Below are positions 58,871-64,000 of a DNA stretch of 64,000 bases, in pieces (position 1 is the first letter of the stretch; the number at the start of each line of letters is the position of its first letter). A program made the translations under genes and the position numbers. The DNA is taken from positions 142,296,043 to 142,360,042 of the forward strand of contig OX578148.1 of NCBI GenBank assembly GCA_951213105.1, in the 5' to 3' direction. A model generated the notes under the pieces. That model did not search any database. It was not told where the DNA came from and saw nothing but the letters and a program-made list of their open reading frames with translations. Origin of the DNA: Amaurobius ferox (Eukaryota > Arthropoda > Arachnida > Araneae > Amaurobiidae).

Positions 58871-60212
58871 AACCTTGCTTCCCGATATTTACTGTAGAGA
58901 GTCGCTTCCCAACGTTTGCGGGAAGACACAACATCCTGAGTATCTTCGCAATTTGCAAGGCTCTGCCTCTTCGTTATTGACCCCGCCAGAAAAGTATGCC
59001 AGCAAGTTATCTCATCGTGTAGTGCCATAGGAGTTTCCAATACATATATAAAAAAATATATACGTTAACCCTAATACTTCCCGAGTAATTGGCCTGGTAA
59101 ATAATACCCTGTATAGTTCAGTCTAATATATGTTTTGTTTATTGAGCGACAGTTCGAACATAAAAGACCCATTTCTATATTTTTACCCAAATCTACCCAG
59201 TATCAGGACCCATGATTCACCTGCTTGCCAAATTTTATAAAAATGTCTGATATAGTTTGTGTTTTGTGATACCAAAAGCGTGTGTCAACCTCTCCATTTT
59301 CAATTTCGACTTCGCAACGGTGCTTCTTGCTATTCCTGCGTATAGACTCTGTAGTATTGTAGGTAAAGTAAGAAATTGGGATTGAGATGGCCGTCCATCT
59401 TCGGAGTCGTCGTGACATGATTGGGTTGCAATCGGGAACATACATGCAAGTCATTTAATAACGAAATAATATTGACTGGAATGGCTGAATTAAGAAAAAA
59501 CATAATCTTGACTCGTCCTATTTATGGACAAAAGGCTCGCTAATGAGTTTCGTCTTTATAAGAACCCTCTCCCAGACTGGGCACTAGGCATCACCGATAT
59601 TTCCTCTCGGCAGCGGTTCCATCTGGCAACAAAGGGCTCGTCCGCTCCTCTGAATGTTTAATCGCATAGCTTCGTAATGCAAACCGAATATGACCGCAAA
59701 GTCGCCACGTCGAGTCCGAAACCGAACCCAATCTACTTAATAGGAGCGTCATCCTAAACCCATCCTAATCTTCTAAACATCTCGCGTTCCCTGGAGGTAT
59801 CGGTTGACAAGCGACAGCGCCCCAGGTACTAACGTCGTTTGAATGTTGCGATGCCAGCGGGGGACGGGGGGGGGGGGGAGAAGAGGCTGTGCGCCCGCTA
59901 CATTATCTGCAATGTTTTGTGGGAGGGTCGGCCCCGGCATGGGGCTCGATTAGCCCTGGGGGGTGGGCTTGAAAATCCTCTCGACATCTGTCGGGATGAA
60001 AGTGAGCCCCGAATAAGCCAGGGGATCTGTTTCTACGGATCCCTATCAACAGGCGATGCTCGAGTGGAAGACATGAATAGGTTGGAAAATCTTGCAAAAG
60101 ATCTACTTTTAACAATACGCACGCGTATGAATACAATACAGCAATTTGTTTTTCTAATGAGTGTCTGAGGCTACGAAGAAAGAAATTTCGCTTTCCAGAA
60201 ATGTTTTTTTTT
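58871..60212. other. Unassigned; GC-richer block at 59560-60130
   Basis: Minus-strand frames at 58831-59040 and 59203-59454 have protein-like stretches but no recognised domain or splice evidence. 59560-60130 is clearly less AT-rich, has a 13-bp G run near 59867-59879 and overlapping open frames on both strands. Single-copy in this window. Confidence 0.4.
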
Positions 60213-60330
60213 AATATATATATATAATTATATATAATATATATATATATAATTAATATATATATTATAATATATAATTAATATATATATATAATATTTA
60301 TATATATATATTAATTATATATATATAATC
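60213..60330. repeat. TA/TAAT-rich microsatellite
   Basis: Imperfect TA repeats directly abut the 5'-truncated Penelope RT fragment. Confidence 0.9.
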
Positions 60331-60334
60331 AAAT

Positions 60335-61760
60335 TCAATTATCTGATCTTTATGTAATAATTTTAGCTCTATATAATGCTTATATTACTAATCATTCTAC
60401 TCATACTATATTTACCAATTTTCCTAAACTTCTCCACTTTGTTCTTTTCAATAATTATATATTTCAAGGTAATAAAGTATACTTTCACGTCTCAGGGGTT
60501 CCATAAGGTGGCTATAGTAGCAGTATATTAGCTAATTTATACCTTTATCATTATGGAAAATTTATCAGATCATAAGAAAGATTTTAAAGATCATAAAATT
60601 TACAGATATGTTGATGATCTGATTTGCTTGGTTTTTACAGACAACTGTGTCATAGATATAGATTTCTATCCGGATAATTTGGAACTAATTCTTAATGAAG
60701 CCACTATTAGTAATAACATTAATTATTTGGGTTTAAATCTTATTATTGAACCTACTAATAGGATAGTTACTAATTTATATGATAAAAAAGACTTTTTTAA
60801 CTTCATTAATAAAATATTACCATTTAATTCCTGTAACTCGATTCAATTGTTTAGAAATATTATACTTACTCAGCTATCAGATAAAAAATATCATGCTATG
60901 CATATTAATAAGCTAAAAATTACCAGCAAATTATATAAATATCCTGTATATTTACTAAATAGTATAGTTAAAAAATATAGAATGGTTGAATATACTTAAA
61001 TTCTCTCCTTAATATCTTATATTAGCCAGGCATCCAGTTTCTCTTGAATAAACATTACCATGTATTTATATCCCCTTATAATTTAGCCTCTATGTTTTCT
61101 GTTTTCTTTTATCATCTGTCCCTTTATTTTGTAGCTCTTACTGCTGAATATAAAGTTTTATAGCCTTTGCGCATTACTGTTATTTATTTCTCACGACTGG
61201 CAACAGCAGTTCTCAACTTTTTATTTTTTGCGATTGGCAACATTGGTCTCTTTATTCAAGGCTCCAATAAATCAAACATATGCAGTGTTTTTTTTCAGGT
61301 ATTCTTGTTTCCTATAATTTTTCTATCTTTATGCATGTCGTCCAAGTTAACAGTATTTCTAGATATAATCTATCACTGATATCAGAAACATGCATTTTGT
61401 GTTCATTTTGATGAAATACTTGGACTTGACGAATATCGAAATGACCAATTATTGTATTATCGAAATGAACAATTCATTTTAGGCCTGGGACTTGTCCACG
61501 TATAAAGCTTTAATGCTTGGATTTTATTTGATTTTCTATTATCGATTCCTTTCCATTGATGTTTGTTATTTGTCTTCAGCTTGATGACTAGAGGTTTGCC
61601 TTTTATATTTCACTTGATTTATGTTTCACTGTTTGATACTTTTTATTAGATAGGCATTTTATTTTATTTATTTATTTATTTTTTAATGTTGAGGTTTTTT
61701 GAGTTGCAACTTCTCTCTATCCTATCATTGGATTTTCAAACTATTTTTATTATATATGCA
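60335..61760 (+). mobile_element. 5'-truncated Penelope-like element (RT core plus 3' region)
   Basis: Begins inside the RT after motif A and continues through the stop-ended RT frame. The 3' region is collinear with the minus-strand copy ('catgtcgtccaagtt', 'cttgtccacgtata', ending 'cattggattttcaaac' before a TA/TG tract at 61750-61790). It stands head to tail with the next copy. Confidence 0.8.
60340..60999 (+). pseudogene. Penelope-like RT fragment, motifs B to end
   Basis: Reads LSDLYVIILALYNAYI, then FPKLLHFVLFNNYIFQG and VYFHVSGVP, a TAA in place of the Gln of motif B, GGYSSSILANLYLYHYG, then a short damaged piece. From 60553 the frame is open: YRYVDDLICLVFTDN with YVDD, NINYLGLNLIIEPTNR, TNLYDKKDFFNFINKILPF, and KITSKLYKYPVYLLNSIVKK at the natural C-terminus. 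The minus-strand copy has Gln at the TAA position, so the two dead copies carry different lesions. Confidence 0.85.
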
Positions 61761-62433
61761 CATATGCATGTGTGTGTGCGTGTGTTTCTACTAAATATAA
61801 TATATATAAAACTACTTATATTTTAATATTTGTGATATTCATTTATTCACTAAAATCTTAGTGAAAGTGCTGCCATTTGGTGACATTTTTTCAAAATTTT
61901 TATTAAGAAAAAAAAAATTTTGGGGACCATTTTTGCAGGCAAATAGTTTACTTTTACTGTAAATTTTGCACAACAGGTTTGAAATCATTTTTATCTAATG
62001 ATTATGAATTTATGGGTTAAAATAAATCTTCAACATTCCAAAGGCAAAAGTTAACTTTACTGGAAATTTTGCAGAACAGGTTTGAAATCATTTTATCTGA
62101 TTTTTAGGCTAGAATAAAGCTTCAACAGGCCAATGTAGAGCTGATCAAGGAGTGACTATTCAGCCAACATCATGTTTTATATTTTTTGTAATGTATTTAA
62201 TCAAGATATACTCAAGACTATTCATACAACTATTAAGTGTACTTTCAATTATTTATTTCAATGTATGCCGCCTAAGCATTATTGCTTAACCTTTTTATAA
62301 TATGAATATACAACATGATATTTGTTTAGCGACTGGCAAAAAAGAAAATAAAAATTCTTGTACCCGGTATTTAGATATGAATAGGGCATACCAAAGATTG
62401 CAATCCTATTACCCGACCTAGTGTGAAACCAAT
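61761..62433 (+). mobile_element. 5' leader of second Penelope-like copy
   Basis: 'agtgctgccatttgg' (61867) and 'tttagcgactggcaa' (62326) match the leader of the minus-strand copy ('agtgctgccatctat', 'tttagtgactggcaa'). An imperfect tandem duplication of about 100 bp lies at 61946-62140 (both halves contain 'acaggtttgaaatcatttt'). Confidence 0.65.
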
Positions 62434-63000
62434 ATGATATCTACAATACGCAATAGAGAATTTAGGATTCAAACCTGCAAAAACAAAAACTATAAAACCT
62501 GCCCCAATGAGGAACCAAATCAAGTCACCAAGGATAAGAATTCTCTTACTTTCTGTAAAGTTTTAAATTGTATTTACAAGCTCCAATGTTCTGTCTGCCA
62601 GATGGCATATGTAGGACAGACTAGTACTCCATTACATCTTAAATTAAATGTACATCGCAATCACATAAAGCATTTTTGTAATCAACGCAATTCAGAAAAT
62701 CAATTTGAATATGAACATTTTTACAAACATGGTTTTGATTCAGTTATTATTTTTATTTTGGATATAATTCCCAATTCTTCTGAAAGAATTTACTATGAAA
62801 ATAAACACATTTTAAAACAGAATACTGCTTTTCCTTTTGGACTAAATCAAATTATTTATAGTCACAATATAGTTAAAAATAATTTATTTAATACTTCAAT
62901 TAAGCATCAAACTGTATACATTGTTACAGACTCATTCGCACTCATAGGGGAATACACAAAAACAAACACTTTATTAACTTGGACTTTAAGTCTCAACTAA
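62434..63000 (+). pseudogene. GIY-YIG endonuclease of second Penelope-like copy
   Basis: The 188-codon frame has the same layout as the minus-strand enzyme: Cys cluster (CKNKNYKTCPNE, one Cys replaced by Tyr), LTFCKVLNCIYKLQCSVCQM, AYVGQTSTPLHLK for the YIG half, HGFDSVIIFILD, SERIYYENKHILK and FPFGLNQI. The C-terminal tail diverges and looks frameshifted after NTSIKHQTV. The nuclease core residues (Tyr, Gly, Glu, Asn) are kept. The helix arginine is read as Lys (HLK) or may be the Arg of VHRN. Confidence 0.85.
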
Positions 63001-63083
63001 TTAATCTCAATTTACTATTTGAATCTAACTATGATTGGAAACAAATCAGAAACTGAGTATTTTCCATCAAAAAGCTGCATTTA

Positions 63084-63279
63084 AATAAACTTTATATTTC
63101 ACTCATAGATCTTAATAACAAAAAACATTTCGGACACCTAGTTTTTAACCTATTATTAATAAGAGCAAGACAGTTAAACTCAATAAACTTTATATTTCAC
63201 TCATAGATCTTAATAACAAAAAACATTTCGGACACCTAGTTTTTAACCTATTATTAATAAGAGCAAGACAGTTAAACTC
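63084..63279 (+). repeat. Exact 98-bp tandem duplication
   Basis: 63084-63181 and 63182-63279 are identical by eye, each starting 'aataaactttatatttcact' and ending 'agttaaactc'. 98 is not a multiple of three, so it shifts the Penelope frame. Confidence 0.95.
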
Positions 63280-63674
63280 ACGCTTTCACACACGAAAGAG
63301 AAAACCAACTTATCTTATTGGGTTATTAATTACACAAATCCTATTTTTAATTATTTCAACTTTATACAAATTTTTGGAAGATTCAAATCATTATTACCAA
63401 TTAAAAATGTTAATATAATAAAACCATATAAATATCCTGTACCATTCGGACGTAAAATATATAACTACAATCTTTTATCAAAACAGTTGAACAATTCTGT
63501 TTCTTGTTCGTGTTCTGAATCATCCTTTATCGACCAACATCATGGACATGTAATCACAGGAAATCTCAATTTAATTAAAGAATCTAATCTCAAACAGTTA
63601 TCAAGCTATGGATCCAAACACAGACTTCCACTACTATATATTAAAAAGAAAATAATTCAAGCTTTTGCCATTAA

Positions 63675-63677
<3 letters not shown>

Positions 63678-63766
<89 letters not shown>
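63678..63766. repeat. (TA)n microsatellite inside Penelope-like frame
   Basis: About 44 TA units between codons for AFAINL and the following NYRVNIAALL. Confidence 0.95.
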
Positions 63767-63767
<1 letters not shown>

Positions 63768-64000
63768 CTATCGGGTAAATATCGCTGCCCTTTTGAAACC
63801 TTTAAAAGCTGGCAAATACAAGTTACTTGGCATGCAAAACAATTGATTCAACAATTTCCTATAGAAAAATATGTGCATAATTACCAAGACATCTTAAAAG
63901 CGATGAAGTTACGACAAGACAAATTTGTAATCACTTATGTTGATGAGGCATCAAGTAATTATGCGTTTATTTGCAAGAAATTTTATTTGGACGAACTCAA

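Larger units (their letters stand above)
63001..64000 (+). pseudogene. Penelope-like linker and RT N-terminal region, cut by window end
   Basis: LYISLIDLNNKKHFGHLVFN, LLLIRARQLNSRFH and, in the next frame, NPIFNYFNFIQIFGRFKSLL and YPVPFGRKIYNYNLLSKQL lead into GHVITGNLNLIKESNLKQLS and YGSKHRLPL, matching the minus-strand copy. The frame runs into a (TA)n at 63678-63766. DKFVITYVDEASSNYAF near 63930 follows in another frame. The RT core would lie beyond the window. Confidence 0.75.

Noticed and set aside
61375..61475. Hammerhead ribozyme in the Penelope-like 3' region
   Set aside because: 'tgatga' and 'gaaa' occur in order, but I could not pair the three helices. The minus-strand copy does not preserve the core. 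A covariance-model search would decide.

Overview
The window is eukaryotic, AT-rich, repeat-dominated intergenic or intronic DNA. I found no intact protein-coding gene. The organism is most likely an arthropod. A chelicerate such as a spider is my best guess, because the mix includes permuted Penelope-like elements, KRBA2/SCAND3-type integrases, 5S-headed SINEs and abundant (TA)n. That placement is an inference from repeat content, not from a diagnostic host gene. Nearly all open frames of 60-100 codons are chance frames or lie inside microsatellites and repeats. The best candidate for host coding sequence is one 105-bp exon-like segment on the minus strand (9502-9606), with good splice sites at both ends, which I cannot assign to a family.

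Layout. 1-1913: unassigned. 1914-3491: a foldback element with arms of about 750 bp. 3505-5990: a decayed non-LTR retrotransposon (RT plus RNase H), split at 4225-5043 by a hAT-type element with a perfect 8-bp target duplication. 5991-9640: unassigned, with two GC-richer patches and the candidate exon. 9649-10720: first copy of a non-autonomous family here called Rep-2. 11994-14127: an almost complete but decayed Ginger-type DNA transposon with terminal inverted repeats and a broken integrase. 16218-16923: a second foldback. 17803-19552: a Rep-2 copy split by a Rep-1 copy (18154-19057). 23640-24425: a foldback at TTAA. 24898-26165: Rep-2. 28713-29763: Rep-1. 30256-37864: a possible very long hAT-like unit (diverged termini, 7/8 target match) that would contain a 5S-tRNA composite SINE (31751-32109), a Rep-1 copy (34636-36350) and a foldback (36771-37643). 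38965-40510: Rep-1. 42241-42294: a truncated SINE tail. 42377-42526: a small MITE. 43130-43830: tandemly amplified Rep-1 sequence. 44056-45372 and 46774-47910: Rep-2. 49660-50900: tRNA-related repeats. 51554-56585: a Rep-1 copy whose terminal TA-rich hairpin loop is split by a 4-kb Penelope-like element (52527-56538). 56960-58025: two SINEs with the same body but different heads. 60213-64000: two further Penelope-like fragments in head-to-tail order, running off the window.

How the parts relate. The autonomous elements present (a Penelope-like element with the GIY-YIG endonuclease ahead of the RT, a non-LTR element, a Ginger-type transposon) are all inactivated here. The most abundant sequences are two non-autonomous families, Rep-1 and Rep-2. 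They share an end architecture: a small hairpin at one end, then a short motif that returns as the arm of a terminal hairpin at the other end, plus an internal microsatellite. This recalls Helentron-derived HINE/DINE elements. The most novel-looking items are the SINEs in which a 5S rRNA-derived head sits upstream of a tRNA-derived promoter, on two different SINE bodies.
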